From an uncultured Candidatus Saccharibacteria bacterium (GTDB lineage: Bacteria; Patescibacteriota; Saccharimonadia; Saccharimonadales; Saccharimonadaceae), in contig CALMAK010000009.1 of NCBI GenBank assembly GCA_937859515.1, positions 1 through 55,209 of the forward strand: DNA of 55,209 nt, given 5' to 3'. A model generated the notes under the pieces. That model ran no database searches. It was not told the origin of the DNA and saw nothing but the letters and a program-made list of their open reading frames with translations. Shown in pieces: positions 32,539-41,585 of this stretch. A program made the position numbers and the translations under genes. Every line of letters starts with the position of its first letter. The first letter of the stretch is position 1.

Positions 32539-33822
32539 TTATCCTTCAAATAATTCGTGTAGTGTTTCGTTGTATTCTATCAGTTCTTGCTTTTCACCGC
32601 TACTAACACCCGCGAGCACCCATGCATTGACATCAATAAATTGTTGCGCGACATTAACCATACGCGTACGTGTCACCTTTTTAATGCGATTGGGCACATC
32701 ATCATAACTTCTGATTGATCCGTCGGTGAAATATTTTGACGTATAAAATCCGCTGATTTGTGCCACAGTCTGCGCGCCCATTTGATGACGACCTAATGCA
32801 TACGACTTAGCAGCTTCAAGTTCGGCTTCGGTAACTTTACCATCGAGAACTTGGCGAATCTCATCACGCATTAAGGTGAACAGTTCACCCGCCGTTTCAT
32901 GGTTAACCTGCCCCGTCAAATCCCAACTGCTATCAAAGGGGCGAACCCCTGCATAGGCGCCAACATGATACGCCAACCCTTTCGAACGTGCGCGACCAAA
33001 GATACGTGAATGCATGGTGCCTGTCAAAATATGGTTAAGATAATGGAGCGCATCAAGATCCTCGTCACTGAGTGTATATGGTACCGTCAGTGACCAGCCA
33101 AATGTCAGATTACTCGCATCCTTACGGCGTACCAACGCAGGGCCGGCACTGTGTAGATCGTCTTTTGGTACCTCAAAATGCTCACCCTCTGGCAGTTCAA
33201 AGCTTTCCAATTCGCGGAGAATTGTAGCACGGCGCCCATACATCTTGCCCGCAATCACAAATCGCATATTGCGCGTCGTATGTGTCCTTTTGTGATGCTC
33301 GCGAATGTCACGAATTGTCACATTCGAGATCGTTGCGAGGCTCTGGCGAAACGTCAGAACATCCTCGCCAAGCAGCTGCTGGATACGTGGCCACAAAATA
33401 CGGTGATGATCGTTAAGATAGTTAGTTAGTTCGGCCCGTACATTGCCCTTCTCGGCCGCTAATTCTGCCTCGTTGAACTTTGGCTGACAAATAGAAAGCT
33501 TCTGTAGCTCTAGAATGCGATCCCATTCAAAATCCGCACAATCTGCCTCGTACACCATTGAAAAGTCAGAAGTGTAGGCATTGTGATCAGCACCATTTTT
33601 TGTAAATTCAGCCTCAAAATCGTGCTCGGTTTTAAACCTAGTATTGGCACCGAATGCCATGTGCTCCATAATATGCGCAACTTGCTCAATTTCGATATTT
33701 TTAGCAAAGCGATTACCAGCACGAAAATGAAACTGCATGCTCATCACTGTTGCCTCAGGAACGTCAATCAATAACCCACGTGCCCCGTTCTTCAACTGTA
33801 CTTCTTCAACTGTATGATGCAT
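32539..33822 (-). CDS. M16-family zinc peptidase (copy 1)
   Basis: A 427-aa paralogue of the preceding entry. The zinc motif is VAHIMEHMAFG (H50, E53, H54) with the distal Glu in AELAAEKGNVRAEL. The C-terminal half includes KVTEAELEAAKSYALGRHQM. The two proteins align over their full length (both contain YHFRAGN- or FHFRAGN-like strands and the EKGNV helix). It lies 38 nt after secA and 6 nt before its paralogue, so all three are likely on one mRNA. M16 peptidases degrade short peptides, such as cleaved signal peptides; proximity to secA makes that role plausible but unproven. Confidence 0.92.
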   Translation of the reverse strand: MHHTVEEVQLKNGARGLLIDVPEATVMSMQFHFRAGNRFAKNIEIEQVAHIMEHMAFGANTRFKTEHDFEAEFTKNGADHNAYTSDFSMVYEADCADFEWDRILELQKLSICQPKFNEAELAAEKGNVRAELTNYLNDHHRILWPRIQQLLGEDVLTFRQSLATISNVTIRDIREHHKRTHTTRNMRFVIAGKMYGRRATILRELESFELPEGEHFEVPKDDLHSAGPALVRRKDASNLTFGWSLTVPYTLSDEDLDALHYLNHILTGTMHSRIFGRARSKGLAYHVGAYAGVRPFDSSWDLTGQVNHETAGELFTLMRDEIRQVLDGKVTEAELEAAKSYALGRHQMGAQTVAQISGFYTSKYFTDGSIRSYDDVPNRIKKVTRTRMVNVAQQFIDVNAWVLAGVSSGEKQELIEYNETLHELFEG

Positions 33823-33860
33823 TTCTTACTTGTCGGCCCCACCTCGCCGCGCGAATCCTC

Positions 33861-36494
33861 TTACTTACGGCCTTTTTTGCGATTCTGGCGCTGGGCTTTT
33901 TTCTTCTTTTGGGCAGTTTTTTTGGCAGCACTTACTTCATGTGACGTCTTTGCCTTTTTAGCAGTAAAGTCACCATCGCGGTTGCGCTCGCCCTTGCCAA
34001 TCTCATTCACACCTTTTTCAACTGCGTTCTCTGATAGACGCGTCAATTCAGTCTCATATTCATCATCCTGCGCCTCTTCAACAACTGCATCATGTTTATG
34101 AACATGGAAAATGGCACGTAGCACCTCTTCTTCGAGAGTCTGCTGTAAGCTGTCGAACAACTTCTGAGATTCGCTGCGATATTCAACCAGTGGATCGCGC
34201 TGACCAACACTGCGCCAATGAATGCCCTCGCGAAGGTGTTGCATATTTTCAAGGTGTTGCATCCATAAGTTATCAAGGACCACCATGTACACTTCACGTT
34301 CAACACGCCGAAGGTTCTCGACTTCAATCTCAGCCTCTTTGGCCTTGTATAACTTTGTGACTTCCTTTTTAGCGAGTTCGTAGCGTGCCCTATCTTTCTT
34401 CTCAGCACCAATCGCCTTAATTTTCTTTTCAGATAGCGGGAAAATTGCTTCAAATTCCTCGGCAAACTTTGGATTGTTTTTACTTGGCAGCTGCGTCAAA
34501 TTATGCAGACGTGATTCAACCAGTCGTTCAATTTCATCTTTGATGTTCTCACCCTCAAGAATCTTGCGGCGAATAGTGTAGACAACTCGACGGTGACGAT
34601 TAATAACATTATCATACTGAACAACATTTTTACGCGTATCAAAGTTGTACCCCTCGACTCGTTTTTGCGCCGCCTCCAGCGTCTTCGATACTGCGCTGTT
34701 CTGAATTGGCGTGTCATCATCAACACCCAAACGATCCATAAGGGCGGCAATACGCTCACCTTGGAAGATTCGCATCAGATCGTCTTCGGTCGACACATAA
34801 AACTGTGTCTCACCAGGGTCACCCTGACGTCCACCACGACCACGCAGCTGGTTGTCGATACGGCGAGACTCGTGTCGCTCAGACCCAATCACCACCAAAC
34901 CGCCAAGTTCCTTCACACCCTTGCCCAGCTTAATATCAGTACCACGACCAGCGATATTAGTGGCCAGTGTAATCGCGCCCTTCTCACCCGCCTTCTCAAC
35001 AATCGCAGCCTCACGCTCGTTGTTCTTGGCATTCAAAAGCTCGAACTTGATACCTTCTTTTTTCAGATATCCTGCGATCAATTCATTCTTCGCAATCGAG
35101 CCAGAGCCGACCAATACCGGACGACCCTCTTTGTGATACTCCTTAATCGCCTCGGCAACTGCCTTCAGCTTCGCCTTCTCTGTCTTAAAGATGAGGTCCT
35201 GTTTGTCGTTTCGTGCAATCGGCTTATTTGGTGGAATCTGAATTACGTCCAGACTGTAAATCTGTTGAAACTCCTCAGCCTCAGTAAATGCTGTACCGGT
35301 CATACCTGACAGCTTTTCATACAGACGGAAATAATTCTGAAATGATACGGTCGCCAGCGTCATGCTTTCTTGCAAGACTGGTACATTTTCTTTTGCCTCA
35401 ATTGCCTGGTGGAGACCTTCATTATAGCGACGACCCTGCATCAAACGTCCTGTATGCTCGTCAACGATGATCACTTCGCCATCACCAGTCACAACATAGT
35501 CCTTGTCGCGCTTGAATAATGTTTGTGCCTTCAGGGCCTGATCCATATGATAAACATTACGAATATGGTCTGGTGAATACAAATCTTTTACACCTAGTAG
35601 TTTTTGCATCTTTTCAACACCGTGGTCGGTCAAGGCAACACTGCGACGCTTTTCGTCAAGGATATAGTCTTCGGGAACCAGTTTGGCAGCAAGTTTTGCA
35701 AACTGATAGTAGCTATCAGGATTTTCAGCAGCAGGTGCACTGATAATCAGCGGCGTTCGAGCTTCATCAATCAAGATACTGTCTACCTCATCCACGATTG
35801 CGAAATTAAGATCGCGCTGACGCAGCAAATCAACCTCATTGACCATGTTATCGCGAAGGTAGTCAAATCCAAATTCGTTATTAGTACCGTAGGTGATGTC
35901 GGCCGCGTAGGCTTCCTTACGTGTGACGGGGCGCAGCTTGCGCATACGTGCGTCATCATGCTCCTCATTGTCGAAGTCTTTGTCATAAATAAAACTAGCG
36001 TCGTTAATAATCACACCAGTCGATAGACCAAGGAAATCATACAACTCGCCCATCCAGCTGGCGTCACGCTGGGCAAGATAATCGTTAACTGTTACCAGAT
36101 GTACACCCTTACCCGTCAAGGCATTCAGGTACACTGGCAATGTCGCCACCAGCGTCTTACCTTCACCAGTCTTCATCTCGGCAACGTTACCATCGTGCAG
36201 CGCCATACCACCAATCAGCTGTACGTCAAAGTGACGCATACCTAATACACGGTCACTGGCTTCACGCACCAGCGCAAACGCATCAGGCAAGATTGTGTCG
36301 ATTGTGACGCCTTTTTTGTCGAGTTTTTTCTTCAGAATTGCCGTCTGCTCACGCAACTCAGACTTCTTCATCTTTTTGTACTTGCCTGCGAGGTCATTGA
36401 TTTCACTTACTCGCTTTTCAAGCTTCCTTAAAATCTTTTTTTGCGGATCACCAAAGACCTTGGTCAACGCTTTTTGTCGTACATTATTAGCCAT
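33861..36494 (-). CDS. secA: Preprotein translocase ATPase SecA
   Basis: Motor of the Sec export pathway, acting at the membrane with SecYEG. The 877-aa protein has Walker A MKTGEGKTLVATLP, the DEAD-type box FAIVDEVDSILIDEARTPLI, the preprotein-binding region, NIAGRGTDIKLG, GSERHESRRIDNQLRGRGGRQGD... split across residues about 500-540, and the helical scaffold. The C-terminus is a lysine-rich tail (KKKKAQRQNRKKGRK) without the zinc-binding cysteine cluster of proteobacterial SecA, so SecB binding is not expected. It starts about 85 nt after hpf and precedes the two M16 peptidase genes. Confidence 0.98.
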   Translation of the reverse strand: MANNVRQKALTKVFGDPQKKILRKLEKRVSEINDLAGKYKKMKKSELREQTAILKKKLDKKGVTIDTILPDAFALVREASDRVLGMRHFDVQLIGGMALHDGNVAEMKTGEGKTLVATLPVYLNALTGKGVHLVTVNDYLAQRDASWMGELYDFLGLSTGVIINDASFIYDKDFDNEEHDDARMRKLRPVTRKEAYAADITYGTNNEFGFDYLRDNMVNEVDLLRQRDLNFAIVDEVDSILIDEARTPLIISAPAAENPDSYYQFAKLAAKLVPEDYILDEKRRSVALTDHGVEKMQKLLGVKDLYSPDHIRNVYHMDQALKAQTLFKRDKDYVVTGDGEVIIVDEHTGRLMQGRRYNEGLHQAIEAKENVPVLQESMTLATVSFQNYFRLYEKLSGMTGTAFTEAEEFQQIYSLDVIQIPPNKPIARNDKQDLIFKTEKAKLKAVAEAIKEYHKEGRPVLVGSGSIAKNELIAGYLKKEGIKFELLNAKNNEREAAIVEKAGEKGAITLATNIAGRGTDIKLGKGVKELGGLVVIGSERHESRRIDNQLRGRGGRQGDPGETQFYVSTEDDLMRIFQGERIAALMDRLGVDDDTPIQNSAVSKTLEAAQKRVEGYNFDTRKNVVQYDNVINRHRRVVYTIRRKILEGENIKDEIERLVESRLHNLTQLPSKNNPKFAEEFEAIFPLSEKKIKAIGAEKKDRARYELAKKEVTKLYKAKEAEIEVENLRRVEREVYMVVLDNLWMQHLENMQHLREGIHWRSVGQRDPLVEYRSESQKLFDSLQQTLEEEVLRAIFHVHKHDAVVEEAQDDEYETELTRLSENAVEKGVNEIGKGERNRDGDFTAKKAKTSHEVSAAKKTAQKKKKAQRQNRKKGRK

Positions 36495-36579
36495 GTGTAA
36501 GAGTTCCCTCGCTTATCTCCTGAAAATTCTGTATAAACTAGGGTCTATTGTACGCTGTTTTAGTGGAATAATAAAGAGC

Positions 36580-36954
36580 TTATTGGCTTTCGCGCGCATA
36601 ACTGCGTTTGAATTTGCTAAGGATGCGTCCCCTGCCAAGGTGTGGAATAGTTTCCGTCTTATACCGACGTAACTGCCCTGCCAATTTCGCTTCAACAATA
36701 TCAACCGTTGCCAAGATATTGCTCGATGTGTCACTTGCAGTGAGGGTCTTGTCCGGCACGACAAGAATAATCTCTACCTCGTACTTATTGCCGTGAGATT
36801 TATTAATTTGCTTGAGTTTCACCTCAGCTGTTGCACTTTTACGGGCATGACGTGGCAGATAGCGTTCCAAACGTCCGACCTTACGCGTAACGTATTTTCG
36901 CGTTGCTTCATCGACATCATATTTGATACCGGTAATGTCAGTAATGTGAATCAT
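36580..36954 (-). CDS. hpf: Ribosome hibernation factor HPF/RaiA (short form)
   Basis: A 124-aa protein of the HPF/YfiA family: MIHITDITGIKYDVDEATRK at the N-terminus, KSATAEVKLKQINKSHGNKY in the middle and SNILATVDIVEAKLAGQLRR towards the end. It binds the decoding centre and silences ribosomes in stationary or starved cells. It lacks the C-terminal dimerisation domain of long HPF. An AGGAGG ribosome site lies about 8 nt upstream, and a TGCTATACT extended -10 is at 36997-36989. Confidence 0.93.
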   Translation of the reverse strand: MIHITDITGIKYDVDEATRKYVTRKVGRLERYLPRHARKSATAEVKLKQINKSHGNKYEVEIILVVPDKTLTASDTSSNILATVDIVEAKLAGQLRRYKTETIPHLGRGRILSKFKRSYARESQ

Positions 36955-36988
36955 TCTACCCTCCTGATGGTTAGGTGCTTGTGGTTAT

Positions 36989-36997
36989 AGTATAGCA
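36989..36997 (-). promoter_or_regulatory. hpf extended -10 promoter
   Basis: TGCTATACT (36997-36989), with a leader of about 27 nt carrying AGGAGG (36966-36960). No clear -35. Confidence 0.65.
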
Positions 36998-37001
36998 GAA
37001 T

Positions 37002-38246
37002 CTACAGTATTTCGCGACCACCGAGATATCGACGCAGTACCTCTGGAACAGTTAGTGTACCGTCATCATTCTGATAGTTTTCGAGAATAACAACCAATGA
37101 GCGCGCGAGGCTCACCGCTGTACCATTTAAGGTATGAAGTACTTCGATCGTGCCGTCTTTACGGCGAACGCGGATATTAAGGTTGCGCGCCTGAAAGTCG
37201 GTACAGTTACTGCAACTCGTCAGCTCACGATAGTTCCCATCAACTGGTGACCAGTACTCGATATCGTACTTTTTGGCAGCTGGTGCGCCCAAATCACCGG
37301 CGGCGATATTAATCACGTGATAGCTAATACCCAGTGCCTGCCATAGCTCTTCCTCAATTGCAAGAATCCGTTCGTGCATTTCAACTGATTGCTCTGGTAG
37401 TGTAAACGCGTACATTTCCAGTTTATTGAACTGGTGCACGCGGAACAATCCGCGCGTATGCTTGCCGCTCGCCCCAGCCTCACGGCGATAGCACGGGCTA
37501 AGGCCGGCGTATAGCAGCGGCAGCTTATCTTCGTCAATAATTTCATCAGCATGATAGCCCGTCAGCGGAATCTCGGCCGTGGCAATCAGCGCAAGGTCCT
37601 CACCCTCAATCGCATACTCGTCCGACTGATCGCTGGTACGCGGCGCGAAACCGGTCCCCGTCATCGTCCGCTGATTCACCATATGCGGCACGGTCATGTA
37701 CGTAAAGCCTTTTTTGGTAATAAAGTCGAGCGCAAATTGTGTAATGGCGTTTTCAAGCAGCGCCAAATCACCCTTCAGATAGTAGAACTTTGCCCCCGCC
37801 ACCTTGGCACCGCGCTCAAAATCTACCCAATCTCGCTCTAACGCATAATCAAGATGATCTTTTGCGCCAGTTTTTTGCTCACCATACACCTTTACCTCAA
37901 CACTGTCCTCTTCACCACCCAAAGGAACATCGTCGGTGATGACATTTGGCACGCTATGGAGCAGCTCTTTATATTCCGCATCGATATCGGTCAGATAGCG
38001 CTCTTGCTCGGCAAGCTCAATTTTAATCTGCTTCCCTTCATCAATAATGCCCTGTTCTGGGCGACCGCCCTTCATCTTGCTCGCGTTTACATTGCGGCGC
38101 TCTCGTAAATCGTCAACGCGCTGCTGTAGCGCACGGCGATCATCGTCGACTTTTAATAATTGGGAGATATCGACATCGTAGCCTTTTTGCTTGGTTGATT
38201 CTTGAACTTTTGCGGCATTGGCACGAATGTAACGAATATCTAACAT
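37002..38246 (-). CDS. serS: Serine--tRNA ligase
   Basis: Charges tRNA(Ser). The start at 38246 gives MLDIRYIRANAAKVQESTKQ, the standard SerRS N-terminus; a frame running 31 codons further upstream is spurious. The 414-aa protein has the N-terminal coiled-coil arm (about 25-105), then the class II core: MTGTGFAPRTSDQSD, LIATAEIPLTGYHADEI, motif 2 YRREAGASGKHTRGLFRVHQF, and motif 3 with TLNGTAVSLARSLVVILENYQ. TATAAT at 38259-38254 is 7 nt before the ATG, so the mRNA is probably leaderless. It is divergent from the hydrolase gene at 38319. Confidence 0.97.
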   Translation of the reverse strand: MLDIRYIRANAAKVQESTKQKGYDVDISQLLKVDDDRRALQQRVDDLRERRNVNASKMKGGRPEQGIIDEGKQIKIELAEQERYLTDIDAEYKELLHSVPNVITDDVPLGGEEDSVEVKVYGEQKTGAKDHLDYALERDWVDFERGAKVAGAKFYYLKGDLALLENAITQFALDFITKKGFTYMTVPHMVNQRTMTGTGFAPRTSDQSDEYAIEGEDLALIATAEIPLTGYHADEIIDEDKLPLLYAGLSPCYRREAGASGKHTRGLFRVHQFNKLEMYAFTLPEQSVEMHERILAIEEELWQALGISYHVINIAAGDLGAPAAKKYDIEYWSPVDGNYRELTSCSNCTDFQARNLNIRVRRKDGTIEVLHTLNGTAVSLARSLVVILENYQNDDGTLTVPEVLRRYLGGREIL

Positions 38247-38253
38247 ACGACAT

Positions 38254-38259
38254 ATTATA
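38254..38259 (-). promoter_or_regulatory. serS -10 element
   Basis: TATAAT (38259-38254), 7 nt before the ATG at 38246. No good -35 at 17 nt. Implies a leaderless transcript. Confidence 0.55.
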
Positions 38260-38300
38260 ACAACTCGAACGCCAACATGCCACTGCGAGGCGTCAGTCGG

Positions 38301-38309
38301 TGCTATAAT
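38301..38309 (+). promoter_or_regulatory. Extended -10 promoter of the membrane hydrolase gene
   Basis: TGCTATAAT (38301-38309) on the plus strand, 9 nt before the ATG at 38319. Leaderless architecture, with no -35 seen. Confidence 0.7.
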
Positions 38310-38318
38310 TAACTGCAC

Positions 38319-39434
38319 ATGAACCGCGAGCGACAACATGGCAGCCGGGTTGATGACACGTCAGCCCAATCCGAGAAGCAACCGACACAACAAGAACTGT
38401 CAGATTACCGTCGCCGTCGCATAGGACGAATCGCCTCGAGAGTGGTCATCGGTGGCTACTTCGCATCACTCCCCTTTCAGATACTGCAAACCGACATTGC
38501 GCTTAACAAAATGAATCTAGAGGATAGCACTCCCGCCGTTCATTCAATCCTTGAGGCAAGCCTCCCCGAAAATAATGACCAAGCCACCGTATTTATCGAT
38601 GGTTTCGCAAGCCAAGATGGGTCATGGACAACCAGCAAAATTGCCGATACACTTCAAATCATCAATGATAGTAATATCTGGGCACTTGAATATGCAAGTG
38701 GTGGCATATCCATACCTGCCATCGCCGAGCAAATTGCCAAAAAAGCAGAGGAAGAAAATGTCACTTCCGTTGCACTGTATGGCTATAGCATTGGCGGCAT
38801 GATGGCACTCGAAACAGCAAACGAGCTTATCTCAAAATATAACATCAATGTATCAACTATTTTTCTAGATCACAGCCCCGCCGGTCAAGATAGCATTAGG
38901 CAATCGATACGCAACCAAGCATCGCCCGCCATTGATGCCATACGCTGGTTTCATTCTATTGGTATCGATATCGAATACAGCAGTATTGCACGAGATGTCG
39001 TTAATTTACTATTTGCGGAAGATATTTCACATCTTGGTAATACCCCCATTAATCTGATGCGTGACCAATACCTATACGGGACCGAGACGAACACCGATCA
39101 GTCTATTCATCAGCTAGGTAAGACAACCCCGACACCAAATATTGTCTATATCACCTCCTCCGACCCAGGCTCCGACTATATGGTAGATGTTGAACAATCG
39201 GAGATTCTATATGAAGAAATGTCCGACGAATACCAAATACCATTTTTTGTCATACCGGTCGACGGAGCGATTCATAGTAGGCTTGACCTCACCGTAGAGC
39301 AATATGCGGAAGCGTTTACCGATGCAGCGCCACTCTTCGACGAACGAGAGTCAGATTTTGATACCTATGATTATATCGCACAAGTGCCCCTAGGCAGTCG
39401 TTATGACACCAGTAAGGAGCAAGACGACGAGTAA
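38319..39434 (+). CDS. Membrane-anchored alpha/beta hydrolase
   Basis: A 371-aa protein with a charged cytoplasmic N-terminus (RRRRIGRIASR), one hydrophobic segment (VVIGGYFASLPFQILQT, about residues 46-62) and an outer alpha/beta-hydrolase domain. The nucleophile elbow is LYGYSIGGMMALE (GxSxG, Ser about 163). A later His in GAIHSRLDLTV (about 326) could complete the triad with an Asp nearby. The substrate is unknown; lipase, esterase and thioesterase are all possible. Its 3' end overlaps the convergent uppP gene by 45 nt. It is divergent from serS. Confidence 0.78.
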   Translation: MNRERQHGSRVDDTSAQSEKQPTQQELSDYRRRRIGRIASRVVIGGYFASLPFQILQTDIALNKMNLEDSTPAVHSILEASLPENNDQATVFIDGFASQDGSWTTSKIADTLQIINDSNIWALEYASGGISIPAIAEQIAKKAEEENVTSVALYGYSIGGMMALETANELISKYNINVSTIFLDHSPAGQDSIRQSIRNQASPAIDAIRWFHSIGIDIEYSSIARDVVNLLFAEDISHLGNTPINLMRDQYLYGTETNTDQSIHQLGKTTPTPNIVYITSSDPGSDYMVDVEQSEILYEEMSDEYQIPFFVIPVDGAIHSRLDLTVEQYAEAFTDAAPLFDERESDFDTYDYIAQVPLGSRYDTSKEQDDE

Positions 39435-40229
39435 CGCACCCAGTGCAAATCGATACCATATAAAAACAGCAAAGCTACGACGCGACACAAACTTCAATAG
39501 CCAATCGATACAAACAAATGCGACAATGAACGAAACCACCGTGCCGATGATAGTTGCCGTCCATCCGACACCCGCTCCAATTTCGTCATAGTGCGCTGCA
39601 ATTTGCAGAACTGCCGCTCCAACGAGAGCTGGAATCCCCAAGAAAAATGCGAGGCGCGTCGTTGTTACACGATCAAACCCTTGTAATAGTCCTGCGGCTG
39701 TCGCCGCGCCCGATCGTGACACACCGGGAATCAGCGAAAGCGCCTGTATGAGACCAATAATGATAGAATCCTTCGTCGTCATGCTCTTCTCTTTTCGTCT
39801 GCGTGTACCCATCCGATCAGCCCACCATAGCACAAAAGTAAAGCCAAGCAACCCAGCGACCATCCACCATAAACTCCGCACTGCCGTTTCAACAAAGTCC
39901 TGCAAAAAGACACCTGTGATGACAATTGGCAATGAACCAATCAATATGAGCCAGCCAAATTTATAATCAAAGTTCTTGCGTTCGGATTTATTAAATAACC
40001 CCTTAAAAAAAGCAAGTGCTGTTCGTGAGATATCTTTCCAAAAATAGATGACAGCTGCGGCAATCGCTCCTGCTTGGATAATGGCGCTAAACGCCACAAC
40101 ACTCGCTTCGGTTGACGAATACCCAAACATACTTGTAAAAAATCCTATATGGGCGGTACTCGAAATTGGAAGAAATTCAGTGATTCCCTCAACGATACCG
40201 ATAATGACAGCATGCCACCACTCCATCAT
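39390..40229 (-). CDS. uppP: Undecaprenyl-diphosphatase UppP (BacA)
   Basis: Dephosphorylates undecaprenyl diphosphate to recycle the lipid carrier for peptidoglycan; gives bacitracin tolerance when abundant. The 279-aa membrane protein shows the family motifs EGITEFLPISSTAH (residues 15-28) with the catalytic Glu, and IPGVSRSGAATAAGLLQGF (about 167-185) with the key Ser/Arg, and about eight helices. It ends 2 nt upstream of the MacB-like permease gene's stop on the same strand, so the two are probably cotranscribed. Its 3' end overlaps the convergent hydrolase gene. Confidence 0.96.
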   Translation of the reverse strand: MMEWWHAVIIGIVEGITEFLPISSTAHIGFFTSMFGYSSTEASVVAFSAIIQAGAIAAAVIYFWKDISRTALAFFKGLFNKSERKNFDYKFGWLILIGSLPIVITGVFLQDFVETAVRSLWWMVAGLLGFTFVLWWADRMGTRRRKEKSMTTKDSIIIGLIQALSLIPGVSRSGAATAAGLLQGFDRVTTTRLAFFLGIPALVGAAVLQIAAHYDEIGAGVGWTATIIGTVVSFIVAFVCIDWLLKFVSRRSFAVFIWYRFALGALLVVLLLTGVITTA

Positions 40230-40231
40230 GT

Positions 40232-41500
40232 CTACTCTGTTCTCAGTGCTTCAATTGGATCGAGCTTAGCGGCCTTACGGCTCGGAAGAATACCCGAGAC
40301 AACAGCGACAAACATCAAACCACCAATAATTACCGCAAATGACCACGGCTGGAATATCAACAATCGTGACTCGCCCAGGCTCAGCGTATCCGAGATCCAC
40401 GGGTTTGCCAACGTTCCCGCCAATAGCGCCGCGCCTGATCCCAGCGCACCGCCTAAGAATCCAATCCATGCCGCCTCAAACTTAAACAACCTGCCGACAT
40501 CACGACGCCGCATGCCTAAGGCCTTCATCAGGCCAATTTGTTGCGTACGTTCGAGGACCGAAATGTACTGCGTGTTAATAATACCAAACACTGAGGTCAG
40601 TACCGCCAATGCACCAAAGCCGATCAGAATACCCATCAGCACATTAATAAACTGGAATAAGAATCCCATCAGGTCTTCGGCCGTCTGTGCCAGGAATCCC
40701 TTGTCTTCAATAGCCTTTTTGACGCCTTCAACGCTAGCTTCATCCTTAGCACGCACCCCAGCCCCCACATAGGCATCCGCCATTGGTGTGCCTGCCATTG
40801 CAAAAGAGTACATGTTAGCGACCGTATCGCGGCTTACTTGCAAGGTTGTGCTGCCAATCGCTGATATAACTGAACTTTTAACCACCGCCGATACCTGCAA
40901 GGTATAGGTCTTTCGCTGGCCTGTGACCGCGTTCTCCATCACCACTTGGACCGTCTTGCCAATCGCCGCCTCACCATCTGGCAGACCCAGCACATCGGCA
41001 AATGCCGACGGCAAAATCACCTGATTGTTACCAACGTGGTCGGTTGTTCCCGCCAATACCTCTGATCGCATTGAACTGTTATGTGGTTCCAGTCCGGCCT
41101 GAAACTTCTTTTGACCCTCACGGGTGACGTATAAAGCCGAGGCGTTATAGATAGGCACTACCTCAGTAACATTCTCGATGCTCTCCAGGGTTTTGATATC
41201 TTTAGTCGAAAGCATCTGCTGCGAAAAACCACCGCCAAACGTCATCGACGGCCCTTCAACGAATTCACGGGGCTTGGTTGGGTCAGTCATATTGTCTTGT
41301 TTCGGCTGGACAAACAACTCGCGCACATCAGTATTACTGCTGATGATCTCGCCTGCGTATTGCCTGCCACCCTCACCCGCTGCCAGTGCCAGCGTAATCG
41401 TGAACGCCCCCACACCAATTGCCAGGCTCGTCAGCAATGTGCGAGCCTTTGCCTGCCTGAGACTTCGCCCTGCTCTTCGAATCGTATCTGTTAGCCTCAT
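40232..41500 (-). CDS. MacB/FtsX-type ABC transporter permease (copy B)
   Basis: A 422-aa ABC permease: N-terminal helix after IRRAGRSLRQAKARTLLTSL, a large outer domain (about 45-265, MacB_PCD type), then three helices with the conserved VLERTQQIGLMKALGMRRRD loop, ending ILPSRKAAKLDPIEALRTE. It is a clear paralogue of the permease at 43280-44554. No ATPase gene lies next to this copy; proB is upstream and uppP downstream. It could share the ATPase at 42534-43262, perhaps as a heterodimer with the other copy. An AACAGGAGA ribosome site lies just before the ATG. Confidence 0.9.
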   Translation of the reverse strand: MRLTDTIRRAGRSLRQAKARTLLTSLAIGVGAFTITLALAAGEGGRQYAGEIISSNTDVRELFVQPKQDNMTDPTKPREFVEGPSMTFGGGFSQQMLSTKDIKTLESIENVTEVVPIYNASALYVTREGQKKFQAGLEPHNSSMRSEVLAGTTDHVGNNQVILPSAFADVLGLPDGEAAIGKTVQVVMENAVTGQRKTYTLQVSAVVKSSVISAIGSTTLQVSRDTVANMYSFAMAGTPMADAYVGAGVRAKDEASVEGVKKAIEDKGFLAQTAEDLMGFLFQFINVLMGILIGFGALAVLTSVFGIINTQYISVLERTQQIGLMKALGMRRRDVGRLFKFEAAWIGFLGGALGSGAALLAGTLANPWISDTLSLGESRLLIFQPWSFAVIIGGLMFVAVVSGILPSRKAAKLDPIEALRTE

Positions 41501-41585
41501 ATATCTCCTGTTGTACCTTTCCTCTTACATCCTCTGATGGCGTTTCTCTCTTATGTCTAGTTTACCACTAACCTAGGCCGTCCGC

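Noticed and set aside
34593-35309. Long plus-strand frame (238 codons) inside secA
   Set aside because: Antisense shadow of a well-conserved gene; no domain, no ribosome site, and a composition typical of reverse-frame reads.
40149-40772. Plus-strand frame (207 codons) across uppP and the permease
   Set aside because: Spans two real genes on the other strand; low-complexity Pro/Asn/Ile-rich shadow.
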